A program made the translations under genes and the position numbers. A DNA stretch of 43,399 nt from Pseudomonas sp. GV071 (GTDB lineage: Bacteria > Pseudomonadota > Gammaproteobacteria > Pseudomonadales > Pseudomonadaceae), in NCBI RefSeq assembly GCF_003050835.1, contig NZ_QAOJ01000021.1, positions 1 through 43,399 of the forward strand, written 5' to 3'. This document shows, piece by piece, positions 8,021 to 16,383 of the stretch (positions within the stretch are counted from its first letter, which is position 1; each line of letters starts with the position of its first letter). The notes beneath the pieces are model-generated. The model worked only from the letters and a program-made list of their open reading frames with translations, did not search any database and had not been told where the DNA came from.

Positions 8021-10348
8021 TTAATTCATCCACCCGCGCACCCAGTCCATCACTTCACCGGCGGGCGCTTGCCCGCCACATGCGGTACCGGCTGCCGGCT
8101 CGCTGCCGCGAATATACGGCATCTGCACCGCGTTCGGGCAGCTGGCATCGGAGCCCTGGCCGTTGTTGGCATCCACCCACACCTGCACCACGTTATCCGG
8201 CAGCGGCATGTTCAGTGGCAACGGGTCGGCCTGCTTCATGAAACCGGTCCACACCTGCAACGCGCCGGTGGCGCCGGTAAACGGCGTGCCGCCGTTGTCG
8301 TCACGGCCCATCCACACCACAGCCAGCAAGTCCTGGCTGAAACCAGCGAACCAGCTGTCACGCGAGTCGTTACTGGTGCCGGTCTTACCGGCCAGATTGA
8401 GCGAGGCCGGCAACTGGCTGTAAACCGAACGCCCGGTACCTTCACGCATCACTCGCTGCATGGCGTTCTGTACCAGGTAAATGGCACCTGGGTCGAAGCG
8501 CTGCTGAATCTGGAACGGATAACGCTTGAGAGGTTCCCCTTCGGCGGTCAACACGCTGCGGATACCGCGCAGCGGCGTGTTGAAGCCACCGTTGGCGAGG
8601 GTCTGGTACATGCCTGCCACCTCGATCGGCGCCAGCGCGCCGGCGCCCAGCAACATCGACGGAAACGCCGGCCACTCGCGCGACACGCCCAAGCGCTCAA
8701 GGGTTTTCAGCACGTTCGGCACGCCCAGCTCAAGGCCGAGTTTGGCGGTCGACAAGTTGTAGGAGTTCGCCAGGCCCTGGTACAGGTAAATGGTGCCGTG
8801 GGATTTGTGGTCAAAGTTTTGTGGCGTCCAGACCTGACCGTCCTTGCCTTTGACCGAGAAATTTTCATCTTCCAGCCAGCTGGTCAGGGTGTACTGACTT
8901 GGGCGCTCAAGCGCCGTCAGGTACACCGCCGGTTTGACCAACGAGCCGATCGGGCGCACCGCATCCAGAGCGCGGTTGAAGCCAGCGAAGCGCGGTTGAC
9001 GGCTGCCGAGCATGGCCTGGATTTCACCACTTTCCGGGTTGGTCACCACCATCGCCGCTTCCACTTCATCCACCCCTTTACGGCCTTTGAAGCCCTTCAG
9101 GGTGGTGCGCAGTGCGGTTTCGGCTTTCTGCTGCAGAATCGGATCGAAGCTGGTGAAAATGCGCAGACCTTCTTCGGTCAAGTCTTCGTCGCGGTAGTCC
9201 TGGCGCAGCTGGCGTTTGACCAGATCGAGGAAGGCCGGATAGGAACTGTCCGCCATGCTGCCGCGCTTGGTCACACCCAGAGGCATCTTCTTCGCCGCTT
9301 CAGCCTGCTCCACGGTGACCACGTTCTGTGCGGCCAACAGGTCGAGCACCAGGTTACGGCGCTCCAGCGCACGGTCCGGATTGCGCCGCGGGTTGTAGAA
9401 GGTCGGGCCTTTGACCATACCCACCAGCAACGCCACTTGGTGCAGCTTCAGCTCCGCCAGCGGCTGACTGAAGAAGTACTGACTGGCCAGACCAAATCCG
9501 TGCACTGCACGCTGCCCGTCCTGGCCGAGGAATACTTCATTGAGGTAGGCCTCAAGGATTTCCTGCTTGCTGTAATGCAGCTCCAGCAACAGCGCCATCA
9601 TCGCTTCGGTGGCCTTGCGGGTCAGGCTGCGCTCGCTGGTGAGGAAGAAGTTCTTCACCAACTGCTGGGTCAGGGTACTGCCGCCCTGGCGCATCTGGCC
9701 GGCGCTGGCGTTGACCCAGAAGGCCCGGGCAATGGATTTTGGCGACACACCGAAGTGGTGGAAGAACTCGCGGTCTTCCACCGCCACCAGGGTTTCCACC
9801 AGGTAAGGCGGCACCTGGTCGAGCTTGATCAGAATGCGGTCTTCGTTGTGCGCCGGATACAGGCCGCCAATCAGCAGCGGCTCCAGGCGGGCGACCGCCA
9901 GGTCCTGGCCACTGGCTTGAGTGAGACCGGCGACGTAATCACCGGAGAACTTCACCCGAATACGCTGCGCCGCTTCCGCCCCTTCGTAAAACTGAAAGCC
10001 ACGGGTATTGAGGTCGATGGTATTGCCACCCACCACCGCCGCGCCGGGGCCGGTCACCGTGGTTTCACGGCGATAACCGAGGGCATCGAGTTCGGTCAGG
10101 AAGTCGTCCTTGGCCAGCTTCTGGCCCACGAACAATTCCAGCGGCCGGGCGTACACCTTGGCTGGAATGGTCCAGCGCTTGCCGGAGAATTTCTCCTGCA
10201 CCACGGCATCCAGGTAGACAGCGAAACCCGCCACCACCACCAGGCCGACAAGACTGAGTTTGAGCAGCCAACCCAGCCAGGGGCGCATGCCACCAGAACG
10301 GGATTTAGGGCGCGAACGAGAGGGGCGAGAAGATCGGGTACGTGTCAT
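8021..10348 (-). CDS. mrcB: Penicillin-binding protein 1B, bifunctional peptidoglycan synthase
   Basis: Class A PBP that polymerises glycan strands and cross-links peptides in the periplasm. It has a basic cytoplasmic tail (residues 1-20, MTRTRSSRPSRSRPKSRSGG), one membrane anchor (about 23-48), a UB2H-like region, and a GT51 glycosyltransferase domain with EDREFFHHFGV and the GGSTLTQQLVKNFFLT motif. The transpeptidase motifs are SxxK (GSLVKP), SxN (SYNLS) and KTG (KTGTS). The 775-aa length fits the Pseudomonas enzyme. It is the first gene of the mrcB-lpoP-yqcC operon and diverges from the next gene. Confidence 0.97.
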   Translation of the reverse strand: MTRTRSSRPSRSRPKSRSGGMRPWLGWLLKLSLVGLVVVAGFAVYLDAVVQEKFSGKRWTIPAKVYARPLELFVGQKLAKDDFLTELDALGYRRETTVTGPGAAVVGGNTIDLNTRGFQFYEGAEAAQRIRVKFSGDYVAGLTQASGQDLAVARLEPLLIGGLYPAHNEDRILIKLDQVPPYLVETLVAVEDREFFHHFGVSPKSIARAFWVNASAGQMRQGGSTLTQQLVKNFFLTSERSLTRKATEAMMALLLELHYSKQEILEAYLNEVFLGQDGQRAVHGFGLASQYFFSQPLAELKLHQVALLVGMVKGPTFYNPRRNPDRALERRNLVLDLLAAQNVVTVEQAEAAKKMPLGVTKRGSMADSSYPAFLDLVKRQLRQDYRDEDLTEEGLRIFTSFDPILQQKAETALRTTLKGFKGRKGVDEVEAAMVVTNPESGEIQAMLGSRQPRFAGFNRALDAVRPIGSLVKPAVYLTALERPSQYTLTSWLEDENFSVKGKDGQVWTPQNFDHKSHGTIYLYQGLANSYNLSTAKLGLELGVPNVLKTLERLGVSREWPAFPSMLLGAGALAPIEVAGMYQTLANGGFNTPLRGIRSVLTAEGEPLKRYPFQIQQRFDPGAIYLVQNAMQRVMREGTGRSVYSQLPASLNLAGKTGTSNDSRDSWFAGFSQDLLAVVWMGRDDNGGTPFTGATGALQVWTGFMKQADPLPLNMPLPDNVVQVWVDANNGQGSDASCPNAVQMPYIRGSEPAAGTACGGQAPAGEVMDWVRGWMN

Positions 10349-10465
10349 GGCGGCGCATTATACGCACTTTGCCTGGGCCAGACAGACGCCTCCCAGCGGT
10401 TTGCACACTCGCTCACAGCCGCCATAATGGCGACCTGAATCCTGCCCGTTATTCAAGGAAAGACC

Positions 10466-12028
10466 GTGAGCCAAACCCTGATCGCTGCCCTGCAGAACCC
10501 GGCCCTCTACCCCCATCCGGTGGAGAGCTTCCAGGTCATTGAAACGCACATCTCCTGGGTGGTGTTGACCGGTCCCTTCGCCTACAAAATCAAAAAACCG
10601 GTGAATTTCGGCTTTCTCGATTTCACCGGCCTCGATGACCGCAAGCACTTCTGCAACGAAGAGCTGCGCCTCAACCAGCGCCTCACCGAAGGCCTGTACC
10701 TGGAAGTGCTGCCCATCACTGGCAGCGCCGAAGCACCCCAACTCAACGGCGACGGCCCGGTCATCGAATACGCGCTGAAGATGCGCCAGTTCCCGCAAAG
10801 CCAACTGCTGGCCGAAGTGCAGAGCCGCGGCGAACTGACCACTGACCATATCGATGCCCTGGCCAGTCAGATCGCACACTTCCACCTCAACGCCCCGCGG
10901 GTAGCCCCCGAGCACCCCCTGGCCAGCTCTGCGGCCATCATGGCGCCGGTGACGCAGAACTTTGAGCAGATCCGCCCGATGCTGTCCGACAAGGCCGACC
11001 TGGTCCAGCTCGACGCCCTGCAAGCCTGGGCCGATGCCAGCTTCGAGCGCCTGCAGCCGCTGTTCGAGCGCCGCCGTACCGAAGGTTTTATCCGCGAATG
11101 CCACGGCGACATTCACCTGGGCAACGCCACCATTGTGGATGGCAAGGTGGTGCTGTTCGACTGCATCGAGTTCAACGAACCCTTCCGCCTCACTGACGTG
11201 ACAGCCGATGCCGCATTCCTGGCCATGGACCTCGAAGACCGCAATCTCAAACCGCTGGCTCGACGTTTCATCAGCGCCTGGCTGGAGCAGACTGGCGATT
11301 ACGACGCCCTGGAAATCCTCAATTTCTTCAAAGCCTATCGCGCCATGGTGCGCGCCAAGGTCGGCCTGTTCCGTCTCGGCCAGGAAGAAAACCCGGTGCA
11401 GCGCGCGGTGATCCTGCGTCAGTACCGCAGCTACGCCGCCCTGGCAGAAAGCTACAGCGCCATTCCTTCGCGCCTGCTGGCCATTACCCACGGCGTTTCG
11501 GCTGTCGGCAAAAGCCACGTAGCCATGCGCCTGGTGGAGGCTCTTGGCGCCATCCGACTGCGCTCCGACGTTGAGCGCAAGCGCTTGTTCGGTGAGCAGC
11601 AAGCCGCCGAAAAAGGCCAGCTGACTGCCGGCATCTACAGCCAGGACGCCAGTGCCGCCACTTACCAACGCCTGCACCAATTGGCCAGTGCCGCACTGCA
11701 CGCAGGCTTCCCAGTGGTGATCGACGCCACCTACTTGAAACAGGCTCAGCGCCATGCCGCGCGGGATGTAGCCCAGGAAACCGGCGCACCGTTCCTGATT
11801 CTCGATTGCCAGGCGCCGGAAACCGTCATCGCCAGCTGGCTGGCGCAACGTCAGGCGGCTGCCAAGGACCCGTCCGATGCAACGCTGGAAGTGGTCAAAG
11901 CCCAGCAAGCCAGCCGCGAAGCGCTGGATGCCGAGGAGCTGGCGCAGACCAAGCAAGTGAACACCCATGAAAGCGCCAGCCTCGACTCCCTGATCGAGCG
12001 CATCCGCCAACGTCTGCCGGGCCTCTAA
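10466..12028 (+). CDS. APH-like kinase fused to a P-loop ATPase/kinase
   Basis: A 520-aa two-domain cytosolic protein. The N-terminal part (about 1-330) resembles aminoglycoside phosphotransferase-like kinases, with the catalytic loop CHGDIHLGNATI and the metal-binding FDCIEF replacing the usual D-x-E/D arrangement. The C-terminal part (about 335-520) is a zeta-toxin/AAA-like P-loop domain, with Walker A GVSAVGKSH and a Walker-B-like hydrophobic strand ending in FLILDCQ. The start is GTG, with AAGGA 7 nt upstream. Proteins of this architecture are widespread, but I know no established substrate. Antibiotic resistance should not be assumed. Confidence 0.85.
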   Translation: MSQTLIAALQNPALYPHPVESFQVIETHISWVVLTGPFAYKIKKPVNFGFLDFTGLDDRKHFCNEELRLNQRLTEGLYLEVLPITGSAEAPQLNGDGPVIEYALKMRQFPQSQLLAEVQSRGELTTDHIDALASQIAHFHLNAPRVAPEHPLASSAAIMAPVTQNFEQIRPMLSDKADLVQLDALQAWADASFERLQPLFERRRTEGFIRECHGDIHLGNATIVDGKVVLFDCIEFNEPFRLTDVTADAAFLAMDLEDRNLKPLARRFISAWLEQTGDYDALEILNFFKAYRAMVRAKVGLFRLGQEENPVQRAVILRQYRSYAALAESYSAIPSRLLAITHGVSAVGKSHVAMRLVEALGAIRLRSDVERKRLFGEQQAAEKGQLTAGIYSQDASAATYQRLHQLASAALHAGFPVVIDATYLKQAQRHAARDVAQETGAPFLILDCQAPETVIASWLAQRQAAAKDPSDATLEVVKAQQASREALDAEELAQTKQVNTHESASLDSLIERIRQRLPGL

Positions 12029-12038
12029 GGCCCGCGCC

Positions 12039-12079
12039 AGAAGCGTGCCCGGCTGCGAGCAGAGCCGGGCATCGCTTCT
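12039..12079. repeat. Long imperfect inverted repeat
   Basis: AGAAGCG (12039-12045) pairs with CGCTTCT (12073-12079), and inside it GCCCGGCT pairs with AGCCGGGC around an 8-nt loop. About 15 bp pair in total. No T-run follows on the plus strand. It may end transcription of the upstream gene, stabilise its 3' end, or be a degenerate REP-like element. Confidence 0.6.
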
Positions 12080-12113
12080 ATACTGCCGATGAACCCCTCA
12101 TCGGTACCCCGTC

Positions 12114-12464
12114 ATGACCAAGCCGCTCCAGTTGCACACCGCGCTGTACGCCCTGCTGCACAACGAAGACATTGAAGGTTTCAACGCCAAGAAGGCACAA
12201 GGCGGCGATGTCGACCTCACCGATGGCGACTTCCGTGGCCTGGACCTGCGCCTGCTGGATGCTGACGGCATCAACTTCACCAACGGCTACTTCCGTGGCG
12301 CCGACCTGCGCGGACTGGACCTGCGCAACACGCGCATGGAAGGCGCGAGCATTGCCCACGCGCAAATATCCGGGGCGTATTTTCCGGTCGAGCTGAGTGC
12401 CGACGAAATTCTCATGTCGCTGAATTTCGGCACCCGCATGCGCTACCGGCGCAGTGACAAATGA
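12114..12464 (+). CDS. Short pentapeptide-repeat protein
   Basis: A 116-aa protein whose middle (about 38-95) shows A(D/N)LXX-type repeats (VDLTDGDFRGLDLRLLDADG, then INFTNGYFRGADLRGLDLRN, TRMEGASIAHAQISG). These predict roughly two to three coils of a right-handed quadrilateral beta-helix capped by an N-terminal helical segment. It is much shorter than Qnr/MfpA-type gyrase-protecting pentapeptide proteins, so that role cannot be assumed. Its stop codon overlaps the start of the following methyltransferase gene (ATGA), implying coupled translation. Confidence 0.88.
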   Translation: MTKPLQLHTALYALLHNEDIEGFNAKKAQGGDVDLTDGDFRGLDLRLLDADGINFTNGYFRGADLRGLDLRNTRMEGASIAHAQISGAYFPVELSADEILMSLNFGTRMRYRRSDK

Positions 12465-13216
12465 CTGAAATCTCCCAGCTGTTTGGCGCCCGTGCCGATG
12501 CATACGCCAGCTTTCGTCCGCGCTACCCCAACGAACTGTTCGCCTGGTTGGCGGCCAATAGCCCCAACACCGATAGCGCGCTGGATGTTGCCTGCGGCTC
12601 CGGACAAGCCAGCCAGCCACTTCTCGCGCACTTTCAACAGGTGCTGGCCTGCGATGCCAGTGTTGAACAACTCAGCGCCAGCCGTGAACTGGCCGGTGTA
12701 CAGCGCTTTGCCGCCGACGCCAAGCAGTTGCCGCTGGCCAACCAAAGTCTGGACCTGATGATTGTCGCGCAGGCCCTGCACTGGTTTGCCAGCGCCGACT
12801 TCTTCGCCGAAGTACAGCGCCTGTTGCGACCAGGCGGGCTGTTTTGCGCCTGGTGTTATGGGCTGATGCGCATTGACGATGCGGTCGACAGCGTGATCAA
12901 TCGTTTTTACTGGCAGACCCTGGGCGGCTATTGGCCCAGTGGGCGAGCCAGCATCGACGCGGGCTACAGCGACATTCACCTGCCATTTGCGGCGATCCCG
13001 GTGCCCGCCTTCGCCATGCAGGCGCAATGGAGCTTCGAGCACCTGCTGGGCTACCTGCGCACCTGGTCGGCCAGCCAGCTGTGGGAGCGTAAAAATGGTC
13101 ACGACCCGGTCACCGACTTGGCCCCGGTACTGCAGCAAGCGTGGGGAGATATCAAACAGCCACGTTTTATCCACTGGCCGCTACACTTCGTGGCAGGGTC
13201 CCCGCCACACCGGTAG
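12461..13216 (+). CDS. Class I SAM-dependent methyltransferase
   Basis: A 251-aa methyltransferase of the Methyltransf_11 type. Motif I is LDVACGSGQASQPLL (about 42-56), the acidic residue for ribose binding follows in LACDAS, and a later motif is LMIVAQALHWF. Its opening, LFGARADAYASFRPRYP, is typical of a subfamily acting on small molecules. The substrate is not predictable. It overlaps the pentapeptide-repeat gene by 4 bp, so the two are co-expressed. Confidence 0.9.
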   Translation: MTEISQLFGARADAYASFRPRYPNELFAWLAANSPNTDSALDVACGSGQASQPLLAHFQQVLACDASVEQLSASRELAGVQRFAADAKQLPLANQSLDLMIVAQALHWFASADFFAEVQRLLRPGGLFCAWCYGLMRIDDAVDSVINRFYWQTLGGYWPSGRASIDAGYSDIHLPFAAIPVPAFAMQAQWSFEHLLGYLRTWSASQLWERKNGHDPVTDLAPVLQQAWGDIKQPRFIHWPLHFVAGSPPHR

Positions 13217-13249
13217 CGGCGGGCTATGTACGGCAGCCAAGGAGGCGCG

Positions 13250-13522
13250 ATGAACGACGAACTGCAACACCTGAAAAATCTGGGAAAAACATCATCGCAA
13301 TGGCTGCATGCCGTCGGCATCCATAGCGCAACCGACCTGCGCCGCCTGGGCGCGGTGGGCGCCTATCGCGCCGTGCAGGCCCGAGGTTTCCGAGCATCCA
13401 AGGTTTTGTTGTACGCCATTGAGGGCGCATTGCTGGATGTGCACTGGAATGAGTTGCCACCGGCCCATAAAGCAGAGTTGAATGGCCAACTTGACGCCAT
13501 GCCACCCAACAATAAGAGCTAG
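13250..13522 (+). CDS. TfoX/Sxy C-terminal domain protein
   Basis: A 90-aa protein consisting of the C-terminal domain of TfoX/Sxy alone, a helix-hairpin-helix-like fold. Visible landmarks are LKNLGKTSSQWLHAVGI, HSATDLRRLGAVGAY and LLYAIEGALLDVHWNELP. Full-length Sxy proteins carry an additional N-terminal domain that is absent here, so a competence role is unlikely. The ATG at 13250 is chosen because GGAGG lies 5 nt upstream. A longer frame starting at 13226 lacks a ribosome binding site. Confidence 0.88.
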   Translation: MNDELQHLKNLGKTSSQWLHAVGIHSATDLRRLGAVGAYRAVQARGFRASKVLLYAIEGALLDVHWNELPPAHKAELNGQLDAMPPNNKS

Positions 13523-13627
13523 CTCACATCCTCTACGCTCAACGATTTACGCCAGGGCGGGCGCGAACTATTGTTTCAGGGACCTTCGTGCGTTCTCGTA
13601 AGCCCAGCCAGTTCAAGGAATTACTGT

Positions 13628-14425
13628 ATGTACCTACTCGGGGAGCAACCGGCCTACGCCGACCAGCTGATCAACCGACTGCAAGGCATCCCCACGCAAC
13701 TGCTGGAAGGGCTTGCGCCTTCAGGCGCCACGGTGCGTCTGGAACGTACTGACGACCTCTCGCAAGAACTGCCGGGCAACCAGCTGTTCATCATCGAGAA
13801 TGGTCTGCTGCATGCGCTGGTCGACGAGCGTCCACTGTTCTATCTGCAGGAAGGCGATCTGTTCGGTCTGCGCCAGGGCATCGAATTCCCCACCTGCCGT
13901 TACAGCAGCGAAGAGCCCCTGAGCCTGGTGCCATACACCCGCACTGAAGTGTTCAAACACATCTACGCCAGTGAAGTGCGCTTGGAACTGTTCGTGCAGT
14001 ACCTGATTGGCCACACCGCCTTGCTGTCCGACGCCCTGGCGCGCCTGAAGCAACCGGAAATTCGCCCCGCCACCGGCTTCCAGCATTTCGCCGCCGGTGA
14101 AGAGCTGATTCACCAGGGTGACGAAGCGGATCACGTGTTCATCATCATCGAAGGTCACGCCGAGGCGTACGTGGATGGGCACAAGGTCGGCGACGTACAG
14201 AAGGACGAAATCTTCGGTGCCATGGCGGTGTTCACCCGCGAGAAGCGCAGCGCCACCGTTCTGGCCAGCGAGCCGTGCACCGTGATGGTTATTCCGAAGG
14301 AGCAGTTCCTCAGTCTGACGCAGAGCAATCCGCGCATCGCCCACAGCCTGATCGAGAGCATGGCGCGGCGCATCGACCTGCTGAACAAAGAAGTCACCCA
14401 GCTGCGTCTACCCGCCAGCGAGTAA
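13628..14425 (+). CDS. cbpA: CbpA-type cyclic nucleotide-binding protein
   Basis: A 265-aa protein with two cyclic-nucleotide-binding folds. The N-terminal one (about 30-120) is degenerate. The C-terminal one (about 148-245) is well formed: FAAGEELIHQGDEADHVFIIIEGHAEAYVDG leads to a phosphate-binding cassette FGAMAVFTREKRSATV with Arg207. There is no helix-turn-helix, so it is not a Crp-like regulator. In P. aeruginosa the gene beside prrF and the phu genes encodes the cAMP-binding protein CbpA, and the same neighbourhood here supports the name. The cassette position that is usually Glu appears to be Ala198. The start at 13628 has AAGGA upstream. Confidence 0.85.
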   Translation: MYLLGEQPAYADQLINRLQGIPTQLLEGLAPSGATVRLERTDDLSQELPGNQLFIIENGLLHALVDERPLFYLQEGDLFGLRQGIEFPTCRYSSEEPLSLVPYTRTEVFKHIYASEVRLELFVQYLIGHTALLSDALARLKQPEIRPATGFQHFAAGEELIHQGDEADHVFIIIEGHAEAYVDGHKVGDVQKDEIFGAMAVFTREKRSATVLASEPCTVMVIPKEQFLSLTQSNPRIAHSLIESMARRIDLLNKEVTQLRLPASE

Positions 14426-14440
14426 TCGGCAACCCCTTAC

Positions 14441-14467
14441 AAAACCCGGCCTGGCGCCGGGTTTTTT
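14441..14467 (+). terminator. Intrinsic terminator after cbpA
   Basis: AACCCGGC (14443-14450) and GCCGGGTT (14455-14462) form a perfect stem with a 5-nt loop, followed by a T-run. Confidence 0.9.
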
Positions 14468-14518
14468 GTTTCTGTAGCGGCGTTTTTGCCGGGCCAGGAA
14501 AAAGATGCGAATCAAGTG

Positions 14519-14546
14519 TTGACTATGAAATGAGAATTGTTATTAT
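14519..14546 (+). promoter_or_regulatory. PrrF promoter
   Basis: TTGACT (14519-14524) and TATTAT (14541-14546) are 16 nt apart. The start site would be about 14553, which matches the expected 5' end of PrrF. Confidence 0.8.
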
Positions 14547-14547
14547 T
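14529..14547 (+). promoter_or_regulatory. Fur box in the PrrF promoter
   Basis: TGAGAAT-T-GTTATTA (14531-14545) matches the 7-1-7 Fur consensus TGATAAT-N-ATTATCA at 11 of 14 arm positions. It lies between and over the -35 and -10 elements, so Fe-Fur would block transcription. Confidence 0.8.
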
Positions 14548-14552
14548 ATCAC

Positions 14553-14665
14553 AACTGGTCGCGAGATCAGTCGATATTCTGAGAGACCTTCAGTCGGACT
14601 TTTCAGATTATCTCCTCATCAGGCTAATCACGGTTTTTGACCCAGCTCTTGCTGGGTCTTTTTTT
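14553..14665 (+). ncRNA. prrF1: PrrF iron-regulated small RNA
   Basis: RyhB-like sRNA of Pseudomonas, made under iron starvation, that represses mRNAs for iron-using proteins with Hfq. The 5' end AACTGGTCGCGAG and the core (CTCCTCATCAGGCTAATCAC, 14612-14631) are the family hallmark. The RNA ends in a GACCCAGC/GCTGGGTC stem (14639-14658) with seven T, giving about 113 nt. It is flanked by cbpA and the heme-uptake operon, as in P. aeruginosa, but only one copy is present. The numbering as prrF1 is by position and is uncertain. Confidence 0.93.
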
Positions 14666-14694
14666 GCCTGCGAAAAAGTACCGTCCGAGGCCAA

Positions 14695-14718
14695 TAAAAA
14701 ACCCGCCGAAGCGGGTTT
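14695..14718 (-). terminator. Terminator of the heme-uptake operon
   Basis: On the minus strand AAACCCGC (14711-14718) pairs with GCGGGTTT (14699-14706) around TTCG, followed by T-rich sequence. It ends the tonB-phuSTUVW transcript after phuW. Confidence 0.9.
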
Positions 14719-14738
14719 CAGTCAGCAGTAACTAGCGC

Positions 14739-15599
14739 TTAGCGACGCAGCTCCGCGCAGTGGTCTTTGTCCGGCAGCGCCGGGGTGTACCAGACATAAT
14801 CTGCGCTGGTCGCCGGCACCGGCTTGCCCACTTCGGCCAACACCAGGCTGACACTGCCCTGCCCCGCGCCCAGATCACCAAGGTGCAACGGCACGCCCAG
14901 ATCGCGACGCACATGGAATGCCCCGGCAAACAGCAACGCCGGCTGTGGTGCGGCCACCAGACGCTGCGCCATGCGCCGATCACGCTGCTGCTGCACGGCC
15001 AGCATCGAGGGCAACTGCTCTTCCGGCAGCAAGCCACAATGGGACTCGCGAATCTGCTCCAGCAGCGGCGCCTGCACGCTTGGCGCGGTGGACGCCGAGC
15101 CCGCCAGCACTGGCCTGGTTTTGTAGATGCCCATGATCTCGCTGCGATCGAGGTTAGCCGCCAACAGCGGATACGGCTGCGCCAAGGCATGCCGCACGAT
15201 CGGCCCGTACATCGACCATTCCCAGTTTTTCTGCCAGGCCAGGGCAGCGGGCAGGTCCGCCACTTCGTGGCCACGGGCCTGATCAACCTTGGCCTGCTGG
15301 TCCGGGTTGAGCATCTCCATCAGCACGCTGCCTTGCGCCCGCTTCTGCTCCAGCGCCTGCAGCAGCCACAACTCCAGCGCATGGTGATCGGGGTTGTCGT
15401 GCTGCTCGCCCACCAACACGCGCGGCGCGGGTGCCAGGCGTTCGATGAGTAGTTCAGGGGTCAATTGCTCACCGCTGTGCAGGTCGCGGATGACGCCCAG
15501 GTCGGCATGGTCGCGACCATTCGGCGCTTGCCACGTAGGCAGCGGTGGCAACGCTTGGCAGCCGCTAAGGAACACACAAAACAACAAAACAAAACGCAT
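14739..15599 (-). CDS. phuW: ChaN family lipoprotein of the heme-uptake operon
   Basis: A 286-aa lipoprotein with lipobox LSGC (Cys14). The ChaN domain (heme-binding lipoprotein family, formerly DUF399) includes VLVGEQHDNPDHHALELWLLQAL, with conserved Glu/His residues, and the LFAGAFHVRRDLGVPLHL segment. ChaN proteins bind heme and are thought to sit in the outer membrane or periplasm. It is the last gene of the operon, 16 bp after phuV. In P. aeruginosa the same position is phuW. The biochemical role in uptake is not established. Confidence 0.88.
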   Translation of the reverse strand: MRFVLLFCVFLSGCQALPPLPTWQAPNGRDHADLGVIRDLHSGEQLTPELLIERLAPAPRVLVGEQHDNPDHHALELWLLQALEQKRAQGSVLMEMLNPDQQAKVDQARGHEVADLPAALAWQKNWEWSMYGPIVRHALAQPYPLLAANLDRSEIMGIYKTRPVLAGSASTAPSVQAPLLEQIRESHCGLLPEEQLPSMLAVQQQRDRRMAQRLVAAPQPALLFAGAFHVRRDLGVPLHLGDLGAGQGSVSLVLAEVGKPVPATSADYVWYTPALPDKDHCAELRR

Positions 15600-15615
15600 G
15601 ACAGGTCCTTAAAAA

Positions 15616-16383
15616 CTAACGGGCAATGATCAGCGGGTGACCCCGCTCGGGGTGGTTCTGCACCAGCACTTCCAAGTCGAACACCGCTTGCAGCGGCTCG
15701 GCCTGCAGCACTTCATGGGGCGTACCCAGCGCATGGGGGCGACCGCCCTGCAGCAACAACACACGGTCGCAGTAACGCGCCGCCAGGTTCAGGTCATGCA
15801 GAATCACCAGCACCGCCACGCCACTGGCGGCGATGTTGCGCGTCGCTTGCAAGGTGGTGTGTTGGTGCAGCGGGTCGAGCATTGAGGTCGGCTCGTCGAG
15901 CAGCAGGGTCTGCCCAGCCGCGCCCGGCCACAACTGCGCCAATACCCGCGCCAAATGCACGCGCTGGCGTTCGCCGCCGGACAGCTCGAGGTAATTGCGC
16001 CCCGCCAGGTGCCCGGCGTCCGCAGCGCCCAGCGCCTCGGCGATGATTTCCTGATCGCGCACGCGGCCGGTTGCATGGGGCAAACGGCCCATGCCCACGA
16101 CATCTTCCACGCGAAAAGCAAAGTTCAGCGTCGAGGTCTGCGGCAGGATGGCCAGGCGCTGAGCGCGCTCGGGCCCGACCCAGGTCGATAAGGGCTTACC
16201 GTCGAGCGTCACATGCCCCTCGCTCGGCTTCAGCTCGCCGCTCAAGGCATCAAGCAGCGTACTTTTGCCGGCGCCATTGGGGCCTAGCACGCCCAGCACT
16301 TCGCCCGGCTGCAAGGCCAGATCGATACCGCTCAGCACCAACTTACTGCCACGCTGAATGGCCAGATTCTCTGCACGGAGCAT
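15616..16383 (-). CDS. phuV: Heme ABC transporter ATP-binding protein
   Basis: The ATPase that powers transport of heme across the inner membrane with PhuU. It has Walker A GPNGAGKST (34-42), the Q-loop in LPQTST, the signature LSGGERQR (134-141), Walker B LLLDEPT (160-166) and the switch His in VILHDLNLA. The 255-aa length fits HmuV/PhuV. The ATG overlaps the phuU stop codon by one base. Confidence 0.95.
   Translation of the reverse strand: MLRAENLAIQRGSKLVLSGIDLALQPGEVLGVLGPNGAGKSTLLDALSGELKPSEGHVTLDGKPLSTWVGPERAQRLAILPQTSTLNFAFRVEDVVGMGRLPHATGRVRDQEIIAEALGAADAGHLAGRNYLELSGGERQRVHLARVLAQLWPGAAGQTLLLDEPTSMLDPLHQHTTLQATRNIAASGVAVLVILHDLNLAARYCDRVLLLQGGRPHALGTPHEVLQAEPLQAVFDLEVLVQNHPERGHPLIIAR

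Noticed and set aside
8069..10438. Long plus-strand open frame of about 789 codons opposite mrcB
   Set aside because: It is the mirror of mrcB in high-G+C sequence, shows no recognisable domain, and has low-complexity His/Gln/Val-rich composition.
10358..12010. Minus-strand open frame of about 550 codons
   Set aside because: It lies opposite the APH/P-loop gene, which has clear motifs and a ribosome binding site. The antisense frame has neither.
10466..12028. Aminoglycoside resistance gene
   Set aside because: The APH-like motif belongs to a broad kinase superfamily. The chromosomal core location and fusion argue against a resistance gene.
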